From contig NZ_FCOP01000013.1 of NCBI RefSeq assembly GCF_900021175.1, forward strand, positions 1-64,000: 64,000 nucleotides of DNA. Reading direction: 5' to 3'. Origin of the DNA: Pseudenterobacter timonensis (GTDB lineage Bacteria; Pseudomonadota; Gammaproteobacteria; Enterobacterales; Enterobacteriaceae). The translations under genes and the position numbers were made by a program. Of the stretch, positions 44,192 through 53,468 are shown piece by piece; positions within the stretch are counted from its first letter, which is position 1, and every line of letters starts with the position of its first letter. The notes beneath the pieces are model-generated. The model saw nothing but the letters and a program-made list of their open reading frames with translations. It was not told the DNA's origin and did not search any database.

Positions 44192-45502
44192 ATGCATCGA
44201 CTTCACGCCTATCCCGATATCCGCGCGATGTTTCGCCGTCTGCTGATCGCCTCTCTGACAGGGGTACTGGCCGCGCTGGCGGTGGCGCTCTTTCGTCACG
44301 CCATGTACTGGCTGGAGTGGCTGTTTCTCGATAATCAGAGCGGAAGCCTGGTGAATGCCGCCAGCGCCCTGGCGCCCTGGCGACGGGCGTTGACCCCCGC
44401 GCTTGGCGGCGCGGCGGCGGGTTTACTGCTCTGGGGCTGGCAGCGGCTTAACCAGCAACGTCCCCATGCGCCGACTGACTACATGGAGGCGCTGGAGACC
44501 GACGATGGTCGCTTTGACTACGGCGCGAGCCTGGTCAAATCCCTCGCCTCGCTGCTGGTGGTCGCCAGCGGCAGCGCCATAGGCCGGGAAGGGGCAATGA
44601 TCCTCCTGGCCGCCCTCGCCGCGTCGTTTTTTGCCCGCCGCTTTACGCCGAAAAGCGAATGGAAGCTCTGGATCGCCTGCGGCGCGGCGGCCGGTATGGC
44701 CAGCGCCTATCATGCGCCGCTGGCGGGCAGCCTCTTTATCGCCGAAATTCTCTTTGGGACGCTGATGCTCGCCTCCCTGGGGCCGGTGGTGATCGCCGCC
44801 GTAGTGGCGCTACTCACCACCCGCCTGCTCAGTCCCGGCGCGGCGCAGCTTTATCAGGTGAACTTCAGCGGTGAGCTGAACGGGCTTGATTACGCGCTGA
44901 TCCTGGCGACGGGGCTGCTGGCGGGCCTCTGCGGGCCGGCGCTGATGGCGTTGATGCGTTACAGCCATACCCTCTTTTTACGCCTGAAGCTCTCACCCCC
45001 GCTCCAGCTGGCGCTGGGGGGGCTTATCGTCGGGTTGCTTTCGCTGCTGACGCCGAAGGTGTGGGGGAATGGCTATAGCGTGGTGCAGGCCTTTCTGCTG
45101 GAGCCGCCGCTGCTGTCGATGATAGCCGGGGTCTTTCTCTGCAAGCTGCTGGCGGTTCTGGCAAGCAGCGGTTCGGGAGCGCCCGGCGGCGTTTTTACCC
45201 CTACCCTGTTTGTCGGACTGGCGACGGGTATGCTCTTTGCCCGTCTGATCGGCCTCTGGGTGCCTGACGCGGAGATTGCGCTACTGCTGGGTCTGGCCGG
45301 AATGGCATCGCTGCTGGCAGCCACCACGCATGCGCCGATTATGGCGGCGCTGATGGTGTGTGAGATGACCGGGCAGTATCTCTTACTGCCCGCCTTATTA
45401 ATCGCCTGCGTGGTGGCGTCGGTGCTGTCGCGGACCTTACGCCACGACTCGATCTACGGAGAGCATACTGCCGAACATCGACAGGTTGATGTACTGCGCT
45501 AA
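44192..45502 (+). CDS. clcB: ClcB, ClC-family chloride/proton antiporter
   Basis: 436 residues; E. coli ClcB has 418. The E. coli start corresponds to the internal ATG at 44228 (MFRRLL); neither ATG has a good ribosome site, so the start is open. About ten or more membrane helices. ClC motifs are GSAIGREGA with the gating Glu, and [13 protein letters not shown]. It exchanges Cl- for H+ and helps extreme acid resistance. The last 66 bp overlap the 3' end of convergent ynfK. Confidence 0.93.
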   Translation: MHRLHAYPDIRAMFRRLLIASLTGVLAALAVALFRHAMYWLEWLFLDNQSGSLVNAASALAPWRRALTPALGGAAAGLLLWGWQRLNQQRPHAPTDYMEALETDDGRFDYGASLVKSLASLLVVASGSAIGREGAMILLAALAASFFARRFTPKSEWKLWIACGAAAGMASAYHAPLAGSLFIAEILFGTLMLASLGPVVIAAVVALLTTRLLSPGAAQLYQVNFSGELNGLDYALILATGLLAGLCGPALMALMRYSHTLFLRLKLSPPLQLALGGLIVGLLSLLTPKVWGNGYSVVQAFLLEPPLLSMIAGVFLCKLLAVLASSGSGAPGGVFTPTLFVGLATGMLFARLIGLWVPDAEIALLLGLAGMASLLAATTHAPIMAALMVCEMTGQYLLLPALLIACVVASVLSRTLRHDSIYGEHTAEHRQVDVLR

Positions 45503-46132
45503 ATCACGCTGCTCGGCGCGCGGCAGGTAGGGTAATTCCCCCACCAGCGGCCCCGGCAGCTTCTTGCTCAGCACGTCGATAATCTCGGCATAATGGGCCA
45601 GGCCCGGGTTGATGCGGTTAGCGACCCAGCCGATAAGCGGCAGGCCGTCATTGGCGATCGCCTGCGCCGTCAGCAAAGCGTGGTTGATACACCCTTCCTG
45701 AATGCCTACCACCAACAGTACCGGCAGCTGTTCCTGCACCACCCATTCGGAGAGCGGACGCAGATCGTTCATCAGGCTGCGCCAGCCGCCGGTGCCTTCC
45801 ACTACCACATGGTCAACCTGCTCGCTTAAGTGCGCCAGCCCGTTTGAGAGCAGGGAGTAATTGATAAGGCCGCTGTGCGCCACGCTGCTCTCTTCTTCGC
45901 TGAGCGCGATGGGGTTAATGGCGTGATAAGGCAGTTCTGGGCTGGAGACGCTCTGCAGCACCAGCGCATCTTTATTGCGGAGTCCCTCCGGCGTCTCTTT
46001 ACTGCCTTTCGCAACCGGCTTATAGCCAGCCACACTTTTACCACCTGCCGCCAGGGCCTGCAGCAAGGCACGGGAGACAACCGTCTTGCCGACAGAGGTA
46101 TCTGTACCCGTTACAAAGAAACGCTTAAGCAT
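45437..46132 (-). CDS. ynfK: YnfK (BioD2), dethiobiotin synthetase paralogue
   Basis: 231 residues from the ATG at 46132, as in E. coli BioD2; a GTG one codon earlier is less probable. P-loop GTDTSVGKT near the N-terminus; the ATP-dependent carboxylation of diaminopelargonate to dethiobiotin is the family reaction, though BioD2 is not the main biotin enzyme in E. coli. Conserved blocks are [20 protein letters not shown] and [20 protein letters not shown]. Its 3' end overlaps clcB by 66 bp on the other strand. Confidence 0.94.
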   Translation of the reverse strand: MLKRFFVTGTDTSVGKTVVSRALLQALAAGGKSVAGYKPVAKGSKETPEGLRNKDALVLQSVSSPELPYHAINPIALSEEESSVAHSGLINYSLLSNGLAHLSEQVDHVVVEGTGGWRSLMNDLRPLSEWVVQEQLPVLLVVGIQEGCINHALLTAQAIANDGLPLIGWVANRINPGLAHYAEIIDVLSKKLPGPLVGELPYLPRAEQRDLAQYINLSMFGSMLSVDRVVA

Positions 46133-46264
46133 CACTCACTCCACCTCTTGGGTATATGCTTCGAAAATATAAACCAGGTAAATAATTCAGTGGAGGCAGT
46201 CTAAGGTATGGACCCGGGAGCAGGCTTGCGTTAGCGCAAATTTTCTTACATCTTTGAAAAAGAG

Positions 46265-47485
46265 TTATCCCTGTAACAGGCGGATCAGCAGGGAGCCGTT
46301 GTACATCGCATCTTTGACCAGCGCCGCCCCAGCCATCGTCCCCTGATTGATAAACTGCGTGCTTTCCACCACGATGTTGCGGCTGTAGGCGGGAAGCGAC
46401 TGCTGGCGGATACAGTCGGAAATCGCCGGGAAGAGGATATTAGCGGCTTTGTTGAGCGGCGAACCGATAAGGATCTTCTGGGGATTAAAGAGGTTCACCA
46501 TGATGGCCAGGATACGCCCCACGTTATTCCCCACTCCGGTAATGATATCCCGCGCCAGCAGGTCGCCTTCGAGCGCCGCCGCGCAGAGGGATTCGACCGT
46601 CAGCGGCTGGCCGTGGAGCGCCGAACTCATCGACTGGCTCAGGCGCAGCTGCGCCAGCTCCAGCACGCTCTCAACGCTGGCGATAGTCTCCAGGCAGCCA
46701 TGGTTACCGCAATAGCAGCGCTTGCCGTAGGGGTCGACCTGGGTGTGGCCAATCTCCACCAGGCTGCTGCTGCCCGCATGGAGCAGCCGCCCGTCGGTGA
46801 TGACGCCCGCGCCAACGTTATGGTCAATCACCACCTGGATGACATCCCGCGCGCCGCGTGACGCGCCGAACAGCGCTTCGGCCATCGTCCAGGCGCTGAT
46901 GTCGTGCTGAATATAGACCGGCACGCCGGTATGCGCCTCCAGCGCATCACCCAGCGGCATCTCTTTCACCTCTTCATAAAAGGGCATCCGGTGCACGATG
47001 CCGTTCTCGGTATCGATAATGCCCGGCAGCGTAATGGCGATAGCGGTCAGACGCTCCAGCTTGTTCTGGTGGCGAATAAAAAACTGGTCGATATGCCAGA
47101 TGATGCGCGACAGCAACGCTTCGCCAGGCTCAAGAGAGAGCGTCAGTTGCTCCTCAACGACCAGCTTGCTGCTCAGATCGCGCAGGGCGAGAAAGAGCTC
47201 GCCGGGAAGGATGCGGATCGACAGGTAGTGCCAGGCCTCCGTCTCCACCACCAGCCCCACCGCCGGACGCCCGCGGCTGCCCGGCTCTTGGATCTCCGTC
47301 TCCTGCACCAGATGCGCCTCCAGCATCTCACGCACAATTTTGGTGATACTGGCGGGGGCCAGCTGGGCCAGACGAGAAAGATCGATACGCGAGACCGGAC
47401 CAAGCTGATCTATCAGGCGATATACTGCACCCGCATTGGTTTGCTTAATCTGATCGATATGTCCCGGCTGACTGTCAGCGACCAC
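46265..47485 (-). CDS. mlc: Mlc (DgsA), glucose-responsive repressor
   Basis: ROK-family repressor of ptsG, ptsHI, manXYZ and malT, held off DNA by dephosphorylated PtsG at the membrane. At 406 residues with a GTG start it equals E. coli Mlc, and the N-terminus VADSQPGHIDQIKQTNAGAVYRL agrees. The helix-turn-helix is RIDLSRLAQLAPASITKIV. The zinc site is the His in EIGHTQVD and three Cys in RCYCGNHGC. Intact throughout. Confidence 0.97.
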   Translation of the reverse strand: MVADSQPGHIDQIKQTNAGAVYRLIDQLGPVSRIDLSRLAQLAPASITKIVREMLEAHLVQETEIQEPGSRGRPAVGLVVETEAWHYLSIRILPGELFLALRDLSSKLVVEEQLTLSLEPGEALLSRIIWHIDQFFIRHQNKLERLTAIAITLPGIIDTENGIVHRMPFYEEVKEMPLGDALEAHTGVPVYIQHDISAWTMAEALFGASRGARDVIQVVIDHNVGAGVITDGRLLHAGSSSLVEIGHTQVDPYGKRCYCGNHGCLETIASVESVLELAQLRLSQSMSSALHGQPLTVESLCAAALEGDLLARDIITGVGNNVGRILAIMVNLFNPQKILIGSPLNKAANILFPAISDCIRQQSLPAYSRNIVVESTQFINQGTMAGAALVKDAMYNGSLLIRLLQG

Positions 47486-47609
47486 CTGGCACTCCCTTAT
47501 TTTCGCGCTTCGAAATAAACTTTCGGCTATGGTGAAACACTTCGCGGACGATCGTCAAATTTTTACTTAGCCTTGTGATTTACTGCACATTTTTCCCCAT
47601 CTTTTGCGC

Positions 47610-48512
47610 TCAAAACGGACGATGCGCCGCTGCAAGCAGCCGATCTTTGAACCGGAGCGCCGCTTGGCTCAGCGGATGATGACGGGACCAGACCAGCCAC
47701 ATCTCGGAGATAGCGTCCTCTTCGGCCAGCGGGATCCAGCGCATCTCCTCCAGCTGCACCCGCTTAAAGGAGGCGGGGAGAATAGAAACGCCAAGACCGG
47801 CGGCTACCAGTCCGATGATGGTCATCGCCTCCCCCACCTCCTGCGTAATCACTGGCGCCTGCCCGTAGCGGCGCATCAGTCCCAGAATGTCGTCATACAG
47901 CCCGGTACCCACGTGTGGATCGAAAAAGACGAACGGCTCTTTCGCCAGCGCCGCCAGGCTTACGGCGGGAAGTGACGCCAGAGGGTGATCGGTGGGGATC
48001 ATCGCCAGCAGCGGTTCCCGCAGTATCTTCTGCCAGCTAAGGGTCTCCGGCAGGTGCGTATTGCGCATCAGCCCCAGCTCCAGCGAGCCTTCGTTGAGGG
48101 GGGCAATCTGCTCGCGCGTATTAATTTCGCGGGTCTGAATATGCACGTCCGGGTAGTCGCGACGAAAGGAGGAGAGCGTAGTAGAAACCGCGCTGATAAA
48201 GGGCGCCGAGGAGGTAAATCCGATGCGGATCTCCCCGGTTTCCCCGAGGTGCAGCCGGGCGGCGCGGGCGGCGGCGTCATCCACCTGGCTCATGATCTGG
48301 CGGCTGTCGGCAAGAAACTGCCTGCCCGCGGCCGTGAGTTCAACGCTGCGGTTGGTGCGCGCCAGCAGACGGGCGCCAACCTGCTGCTCCAGCAGCTGGA
48401 TCTGCTGGCTAAGCGGCGGCTGGGAAATATTGAGCCGGGCGGCGGCGCGGCCAAAATGGAGCTCCTCGGCGACGGCAATGAAATAACGCAGATGGCGCAG
48501 TTCAATATTCAT
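47610..48512 (-). CDS. ynfL: YnfL, LysR-family regulator
   Basis: 300 residues, orthologue of E. coli YnfL (about 297). N-terminal winged helix (YFIAVAEELHFGRAAARLNISQPPLSQQIQLLE) and LysR substrate domain (GEIRIGFTSSAPF). It is divergent from the MFS gene ynfM 120 bp away, as in E. coli, and probably controls it. The effector is unknown. Confidence 0.93.
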   Translation of the reverse strand: MNIELRHLRYFIAVAEELHFGRAAARLNISQPPLSQQIQLLEQQVGARLLARTNRSVELTAAGRQFLADSRQIMSQVDDAAARAARLHLGETGEIRIGFTSSAPFISAVSTTLSSFRRDYPDVHIQTREINTREQIAPLNEGSLELGLMRNTHLPETLSWQKILREPLLAMIPTDHPLASLPAVSLAALAKEPFVFFDPHVGTGLYDDILGLMRRYGQAPVITQEVGEAMTIIGLVAAGLGVSILPASFKRVQLEEMRWIPLAEEDAISEMWLVWSRHHPLSQAALRFKDRLLAAAHRPF

Positions 48513-48632
48513 ATTTTAAAAGTATCATTTAAGATTATTAATATATTAGACAGAATATTTACATTTTCCTACCCTGTAGCTGTGGTCATACCCGTCACCT
48601 GAATCACGGGGATGTTTATACAAGGAACTTCT

Positions 48633-49883
48633 GTGAGCCGTACTTCTGCCGTTGATATCGCCCCATCCAGCGATATCAAAACGCCCGCTTCCGCACCTCA
48701 GATAACCTTTATCCGCCGAGGCACGCCCCCCTTTATGCGCGTCACCCTGGCGCTTTTCTCCGCCGGACTTGCAACCTTCGCCCTGCTCTACTGCGTGCAG
48801 CCGATCCTGCCGGTGCTCTCCCATGAGTTCGGGGTTTCGCCTGCCAGCAGCAGTATTTCGCTCTCGGTCTCCACGGCGATGCTGGCGGTTGGCCTGCTCT
48901 TTACCGGCCCGCTCTCTGACGCCATCGGGCGTAAGCCGGTGATGGTCACCGCGCTGCTGCTCGCCTCCGTCTGTACGCTACTTTCAACGATGATGAGCAG
49001 CTGGCACGGTATCCTGGTGATGCGCGCTCTGGTGGGCCTTTCACTGAGCGGCGTAGCGGCGGTTGGCATGACCTACCTGAGCGAAGAGATCCATCCCAGC
49101 TTTGTCGCCTTCTCAATGGGACTCTATATCAGCGGTAACTCCATCGGCGGTATGAGCGGGCGACTGTTGAGCGGGGTGATGACCGACTTCTTTAACTGGC
49201 GGATCGCACTGGCGGCAATCGGCTGTTTTGCGCTGGCCTCGGCGCTGATGTTCTGGAAAATTCTTCCCGCCTCGCGCCACTTTCGCCCCTCTTCCCTGCG
49301 CCCGAAAACGCTCTTTATCAACTTCCGTCTGCACTGGCGCGACCCGGGGCTGCCGAGGCTGTTTCTAATCGGGTTTCTGCTGATGGGGGCGTTTGTCACG
49401 CTGTTTAATTACATTGGCTATCGGCTGATGCTCTCCCCCTGGCATCTGAGCCAGGCGCTGGTCGGCCTGCTGTCGGTGGCCTATCTCACCGGCACCTGGA
49501 GCTCGCCGAAAGCGGGAGCAATGACCACGCGCTACGGGCGCGGGCCGGTAATGATCTTCTCCACTGCGGTGATGCTGCTCGGCCTGCTGCTGACGCTCTT
49601 CTCTTCCCTGTGGCTCATTTTTGCCGGCATGCTGCTCTTTTCGGCCGGTTTCTTTGCCGCCCACTCCGTCGCCAGCAGCTGGATCGGCCCGCGCGCGCGC
49701 CGCGCCAAAGGGCAGGCCTCATCGCTCTATCTCTTCAGTTATTATGTAGGATCGAGCATTGCCGGGACGCTCGGCGGTCTGTTCTGGCACCGTTACGGCT
49801 GGAATGGCGTGGGCGGTTTTATCGCCCTGCTGCTCTGCGGCGCGCTGCTGGCAGGGGCGAGCCTGCACCGGCGCTTACATTAA
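48633..49883 (+). CDS. ynfM: YnfM, MFS exporter
   Basis: 416 residues from the GTG at 48633, where AAGGAA lies five bases before and the protein begins SRTSAVD, as in E. coli YnfM (417); the ATG at 48612 is a less likely start. Twelve membrane segments of the DHA1 drug/sugar efflux group; loop 2-3 motif GPLSDAIGRKPVMV. E. coli YnfM exports arabinose when overproduced. Divergent from ynfL. Confidence 0.92.
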   Translation: MSRTSAVDIAPSSDIKTPASAPQITFIRRGTPPFMRVTLALFSAGLATFALLYCVQPILPVLSHEFGVSPASSSISLSVSTAMLAVGLLFTGPLSDAIGRKPVMVTALLLASVCTLLSTMMSSWHGILVMRALVGLSLSGVAAVGMTYLSEEIHPSFVAFSMGLYISGNSIGGMSGRLLSGVMTDFFNWRIALAAIGCFALASALMFWKILPASRHFRPSSLRPKTLFINFRLHWRDPGLPRLFLIGFLLMGAFVTLFNYIGYRLMLSPWHLSQALVGLLSVAYLTGTWSSPKAGAMTTRYGRGPVMIFSTAVMLLGLLLTLFSSLWLIFAGMLLFSAGFFAAHSVASSWIGPRARRAKGQASSLYLFSYYVGSSIAGTLGGLFWHRYGWNGVGGFIALLLCGALLAGASLHRRLH

Positions 49884-49938
49884 TTTTAAATTCTCTCTTT
49901 GAGTTTCGGAAAACCATCACTGTTTTCACCCAAAACCC

Positions 49939-49947
49939 TGGTAGAAT
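49939..49947 (+). promoter_or_regulatory. Extended -10 upstream of the IraP-like gene
   Basis: TGGTAGAAT (TG-N-TAGAAT) would start transcription about 20 bp before the ATG at 49974. No -35 is needed for an extended -10. It lies immediately after ynfM. Confidence 0.4.
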
Positions 49948-49973
49948 GCGCGAATCATTCACGGGGAATTAAA

Positions 49974-50315
49974 ATGAAAAATATCATTATCAGTATGGTC
50001 GCCAAGATCTCAAAGATGGACGCTGAAGCCAAAGCGCTCACCGCGCAGGTGGAGGCGCAGTCCCTGCTGCTCAGCGCAATGCTGCTGGCGGTCGGGAAAA
50101 ATGGCGGCACGGATAAGATGGTCGAGAGCGTCAATAAAGCCATTAACTCGGTGATGGAAGTCTCTGACGATCTGCTGCGCTCTGACGCGCAAATGCTGCT
50201 GAGCGAATTTAACGATCTCCTCGCGATTGCCCGGTTAATTGAAAAAGCGGACAGCGAAATCGATATCGACGCCCTGCATAAAATTCCAGACAGCAATGAG
50301 GAAAGACATCCGTAA
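49974..50315 (+). CDS. IraP-like anti-adaptor for RssB
   Basis: 113 residues from the ATG at 49974 (GGGGA before it); codons upstream in frame are not conserved. The first ~55 residues align with E. coli IraP: both begin MKN, then a helical region with AQVEA, xTAML/LSAML and a second helix. IraP binds RssB and protects sigma-S from ClpXP during phosphate stress. This protein is longer than IraP (86 residues), with an acidic tail. E. coli has no such gene between ynfM and asr, so it is either a relocated iraP or a paralogue. Confidence 0.65.
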   Translation: MKNIIISMVAKISKMDAEAKALTAQVEAQSLLLSAMLLAVGKNGGTDKMVESVNKAINSVMEVSDDLLRSDAQMLLSEFNDLLAIARLIEKADSEIDIDALHKIPDSNEERHP

Positions 50316-50447
50316 GCTGCGCGCTTCGACGTAATCCGTCCCGCGTCTGTAAAACTGATTTCGAAAATTAACGCCTGATCGTGGCGTCATATAAATATTA
50401 TCTCTCTCGTATGCGATTTAATGTGAATGTCCGAATAGTTCAGATGT

Positions 50448-50930
50448 TCACATTTTTAGTGCAGCAATGATGGCCGTTTCCATTTTCTCCGGCGTGGTAA
50501 ACGGTGCAAATCGCTTAAGCGGTTTGCCGTCTCGCCCAATCAGAAACTTGGTAAAGTTCCACTTGATCCGCTTCCCCGGCACGCCGGGTAATTCCTCTTT
50601 CAGGTAACGAAATACCGGGTGTGTTGCGGCGCCGTTGACCTCCACTTTCTCAAACATCGGGAAGCTCACACCGTAGTTGATGTAACAGGTCTGCGCGATA
50701 TCGTCGACACCACCGGGCTCCTGCTTACCAAACTGGTTGCAGGGAAAACCGAGCACCACCAGCCCCTGAGCAGCATACTTTCTGTAAAGCGTTTCAAGCC
50801 CTGCGTATTGCGGCGTGAAGCCACACCGGCTGGCAGTATTTACTACCAGGACTACCTTTCCCGCGTAGTCTTCCATAGCGACCGGTTGCCCCTGCAGGCT
50901 GGTGGCCGCCAGTTGATAAAAAGTGGTCAT
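50448..50930 (-). CDS. Glutathione peroxidase (thioredoxin-type, Cys)
   Basis: 160 residues from the ATG at 50930. The catalytic Cys36 (NTASRCGFTP), Gln70 (GFPCNQFGKQEPG) and Trp124-Asn125 (KWNFTKF) form the peroxidase tetrad; Cys replaces selenocysteine. It reduces hydroperoxides, in bacteria mostly with thioredoxin. It is distinct from E. coli BtuE (183 residues). The frame continues 63 codons upstream to an ATG at 51119 and encodes a membrane segment (YIFLFRILAGFMLPGALMVW), so a membrane-anchored long form cannot be excluded; the ribosome site at 50930 is weak. Confidence 0.88.
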   Translation of the reverse strand: MTTFYQLAATSLQGQPVAMEDYAGKVVLVVNTASRCGFTPQYAGLETLYRKYAAQGLVVLGFPCNQFGKQEPGGVDDIAQTCYINYGVSFPMFEKVEVNGAATHPVFRYLKEELPGVPGKRIKWNFTKFLIGRDGKPLKRFAPFTTPEKMETAIIAALKM

Positions 50931-51256
50931 CGCAACATATTCTCTCTTCAGGAACGCCTGACAGGCCCGATCGGGCAATTTTCGTATTTTCCGGCCCAAT
51001 ATGATCCAGACCATTAGCGCGCCAGGCAGCATAAATCCAGCCAGAATCCTGAACAAAAATATATATGCAGTTTCATCAATATCGCAAAGCGACATTGGCG
51101 AAAATCCCGGTATTTTCATTTTTTCTCTGCGCCACGCACGACGCTCCCCTGCCTTTTACGCCTGACACCTGAGCATGCGTGCATGAAAAACAGATAAATA
51201 ATGTAAAAATCACGTTAAACTCCCGGAGCGATCCCGAACGATAAGGAATAACAACA

Positions 51257-52744
51257 GTGGAAAAATCATCTGCTTATCAACAGCTCACCCGTACCTTCCA
51301 GCGTCTCTCCCGCTTCTCGCACCTCTCCGCCATCGCCAGCTGGGATATGTTCGCGGTTATGCCCCCCGGCGGCAGCGCCGCGCGCGGGGAAGCGCTGGCC
51401 GAGATTAGCGTGTTGCAGCACCAGATCCTCACCGATAAAAAGGTAGGTGAGTGGCTTAGCGCCGCCGAAAGTGAAGATCTTGATGATGTGGAGCAGGCCA
51501 ACCTGCGTGAGATGCGACGTCACTATCAGCAGGCCTCCCTGCTGCCGGAAGCGCTGGTGGAGGCGAAATCGCTGGCGGGCAGCAAGTGCGAGCACGCCTG
51601 GCGCACTCAGCGCCCGGCAAACGACTGGCAGGGCTTTAGCGCCAAACTGAAAGAGGTGGTCAGGCTAAGCCGCGAAGAGGCGCGCCTGCGCGCCGCGGCG
51701 AAAGGCTGCACGCCGTATGACGCCCTGCTCGATATTTTTGAGCCGGACATGACCAGCGCACAGCTGGATGGGCTGTTCGGCGATATGAAGAGCTGGCTGC
51801 CGGATCTGCTGGCTCAGGTAGTGGAAAAGCAGTCCCACCAGTCGTTTGTGCCGCCGCAGGGGCCGTTCCCCACCGCCATCCAGCGGGAGCTGGGGCTGGA
51901 AGCGATGTCCATGCTCGGCTTTGATTTTAACGCCGGCCGCCTGGATGTGAGCGCCCATCCCTTCTGCGGCGGCGTGCCGGAGGATGTACGCATCACTACC
52001 CGTTATGACGAAGAGGAGCTTCTCAGCGCCCTGTTCGGCGTGATCCACGAAACAGGCCACGCCCGCTACGAGCAAAACCTGCCCCGCAACTGGCTCGGCC
52101 AGCCTGTCGCCCTGGCGCGTTCCACCGCCATTCACGAATCGCAAAGCCTCTTTTTCGAAATGCAGCTCGGGCGCAGCAACGCATTTCTTAAACATCTGCT
52201 GCCGGCGGTCCACGCCCGTTTTGGCAGCCAGGCGGCCTTCAGCGAAGAGAACTTTATCGCCTGGAATCAGCGCGTGAAGCCGGGCTATATCCGCGTTGAT
52301 GCCGACGAGGTGAGCTATCCGGCGCATGTTGTTCTGCGCTATGAGATCGAGCGTGCGCTGATCAACGGCGAGATCGAGGTAGAGGATATTCCGGCGCTGT
52401 GGGATGAAAAAATGCAGGCCTGGCTGGGGCTCTCCACGAAAGAGAACTACCGCAACGGCTGTATGCAGGATATTCACTGGACCGATGGCGGCTTTGGCTA
52501 CTTCCCCTCTTACACCCTGGGCGCCATGTATGCCGCGCAGCTGTTCAGCGCCGCCCGTCGCGCGCTGCCGGGGCTGGAGGATGCCATTGCCGAAGGCGAT
52601 TTTGCCGCGCTTTTTGACTGGCTGCGCCAGAATATCTGGCAGCACGGCAGCCGCTTTACCACCGCACAGCTCATCGAGCAGGCAACCGGCGAGCCGTTAA
52701 ACATTCGCTTTTTCCGCGAACACCTCACTACCCGCTATCTGTAA
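51257..52744 (+). CDS. Metallocarboxypeptidase, family M32
   Basis: 495 residues from a GTG start (AAGGAATAACAACA before it). M32 carboxypeptidase Taq family: zinc motif HETGH at His264, Glu265, His268, with third ligand Glu294 in HESQSLFFE; additional family blocks are DVRITTRYDEEE and YPAHVVLRYEIE. Removes C-terminal residues from peptides, cytoplasmic. No E. coli K-12 counterpart comes to mind. It is placed between the peroxidase and asr; nothing indicates regulation. Confidence 0.9.
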   Translation: MEKSSAYQQLTRTFQRLSRFSHLSAIASWDMFAVMPPGGSAARGEALAEISVLQHQILTDKKVGEWLSAAESEDLDDVEQANLREMRRHYQQASLLPEALVEAKSLAGSKCEHAWRTQRPANDWQGFSAKLKEVVRLSREEARLRAAAKGCTPYDALLDIFEPDMTSAQLDGLFGDMKSWLPDLLAQVVEKQSHQSFVPPQGPFPTAIQRELGLEAMSMLGFDFNAGRLDVSAHPFCGGVPEDVRITTRYDEEELLSALFGVIHETGHARYEQNLPRNWLGQPVALARSTAIHESQSLFFEMQLGRSNAFLKHLLPAVHARFGSQAAFSEENFIAWNQRVKPGYIRVDADEVSYPAHVVLRYEIERALINGEIEVEDIPALWDEKMQAWLGLSTKENYRNGCMQDIHWTDGGFGYFPSYTLGAMYAAQLFSAARRALPGLEDAIAEGDFAALFDWLRQNIWQHGSRFTTAQLIEQATGEPLNIRFFREHLTTRYL

Positions 52745-52749
52745 CCCTT

Positions 52750-52771
52750 CTGCCGGGGGAAACCCCGGCAG
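52750..52771 (+). terminator. Hairpin after the M32 gene
   Basis: CTGCCGGGG/CCCCGGCAG, 9-bp stem with a 4-base loop, no T run, directly followed by the RstA-like box. Confidence 0.4.
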
Positions 52772-52773
52772 TG

Positions 52774-52787
52774 TACAAAGCGTTACA
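52774..52787 (+). promoter_or_regulatory. RstA box upstream of asr
   Basis: TACAAAGCGTTACA keeps the conserved ends of the RstA box (TACATNTNGTTACA). A -10 candidate TATAGT is at 52830-52835, putting the box about 60 bp before the start of transcription. E. coli asr is an RstA target at low pH. Confidence 0.6.
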
Positions 52788-52891
52788 CGCCGATACCATT
52801 CACTCACGGAAGCCCCGGATTTACAGAGATATAGTGATTTCAACGGCCCCGCAGGGGGGTTGCATGAGAAATTAAATTCGAGGGTACAGGA

Positions 52892-53197
52892 ATGAAAAAA
52901 GTATTAGCTCTGGTCGTTGCCGCTGCTATGGGTCTCTCTTCAGCTGCGTTCGCGGCTGACACCGCCGCTTCCGCTGCGCCAGCCGCTACCGCTAAAACGG
53001 CCCCGGCGAAAACGGTTCACCACAAAAAACATAAAAAAGCGGCTGAGCAAAAAGCGCAGGCTGCGAAAAAGCACCACAAAAAAGCGGTGAAAAAGGAAAG
53101 TGCGCCAGCTGAACAGAAAGCCCAGGCGGCCAAAAAACACCACAAAAAAGCGGTAAAATCTACGGCGGCTAAACCGGCGGCTCAGCCTGCTGCGTAA
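52892..53197 (+). CDS. asr: Asr, acid-shock protein
   Basis: 101 residues; periplasmic acid-shock protein with signal peptide ending near FA-ADTAA (residue about 22). The mature part is very basic, with a duplicated [17 protein letters not shown] unit that gives an intrinsically disordered Lys/His/Ala polymer, thought to sequester charges or chaperone proteins at low pH. E. coli Asr (102 residues) is induced by RstBA and PhoBR. Ribosome site GAGGGTACAGG, terminator downstream. Confidence 0.95.
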   Translation: MKKVLALVVAAAMGLSSAAFAADTAASAAPAATAKTAPAKTVHHKKHKKAAEQKAQAAKKHHKKAVKKESAPAEQKAQAAKKHHKKAVKSTAAKPAAQPAA

Positions 53198-53234
53198 ACG
53201 TCAGGAACCGCTCCCGTAAGGGAGAACAGTAATC

Positions 53235-53272
53235 CGGCGCTGAACCGACACAGGATCGGCGCCGTTTCTTTT
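53235..53272 (+). terminator. Terminator of asr
   Basis: CGGCGC/GCGCCG enclosing about 18 bases, followed by TTTCTTTT. Confidence 0.55.
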
Positions 53273-53283
53273 GCGGAGGGGGT

Positions 53284-53367
53284 ATGCTGCGCCGTTACCG
53301 GTTTGAGTTCATTCTTACCGCACTCATTATATGCGCGCTCGTCACCCTCCATTTTTATCTTTCATGA
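53284..53367 (+). CDS. ydgU: YdgU, 27-residue membrane protein
   Basis: A 27-codon gene, MLRRYRFEF then a single hydrophobic helix (ILTALIICALVTLHFYLS), preceded by the strong ribosome site GGAGGGGGT. E. coli has the small protein YdgU at this place between asr and ydgD. It should be an inner-membrane single-pass protein, N-terminus inside by its Arg residues. Function unknown. It follows asr by 86 bases and the asr terminator by 12. Confidence 0.85.
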   Translation: MLRRYRFEFILTALIICALVTLHFYLS

Positions 53368-53468
53368 ATGTAGCACGCTGATTTTACTCCCGCTTTAACG
53401 CTGTCCCGTCTATAGTATTTTCATAGGGTTCGCTTTTAATAATCATAATTACCCCACCAGAGTGAGAT

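Noticed and set aside
53019-53170. Internal direct repeat in asr as a possible mobile or regulatory repeat
   Set aside because: It encodes the repeated Lys/His/Ala unit normal for Asr proteins.
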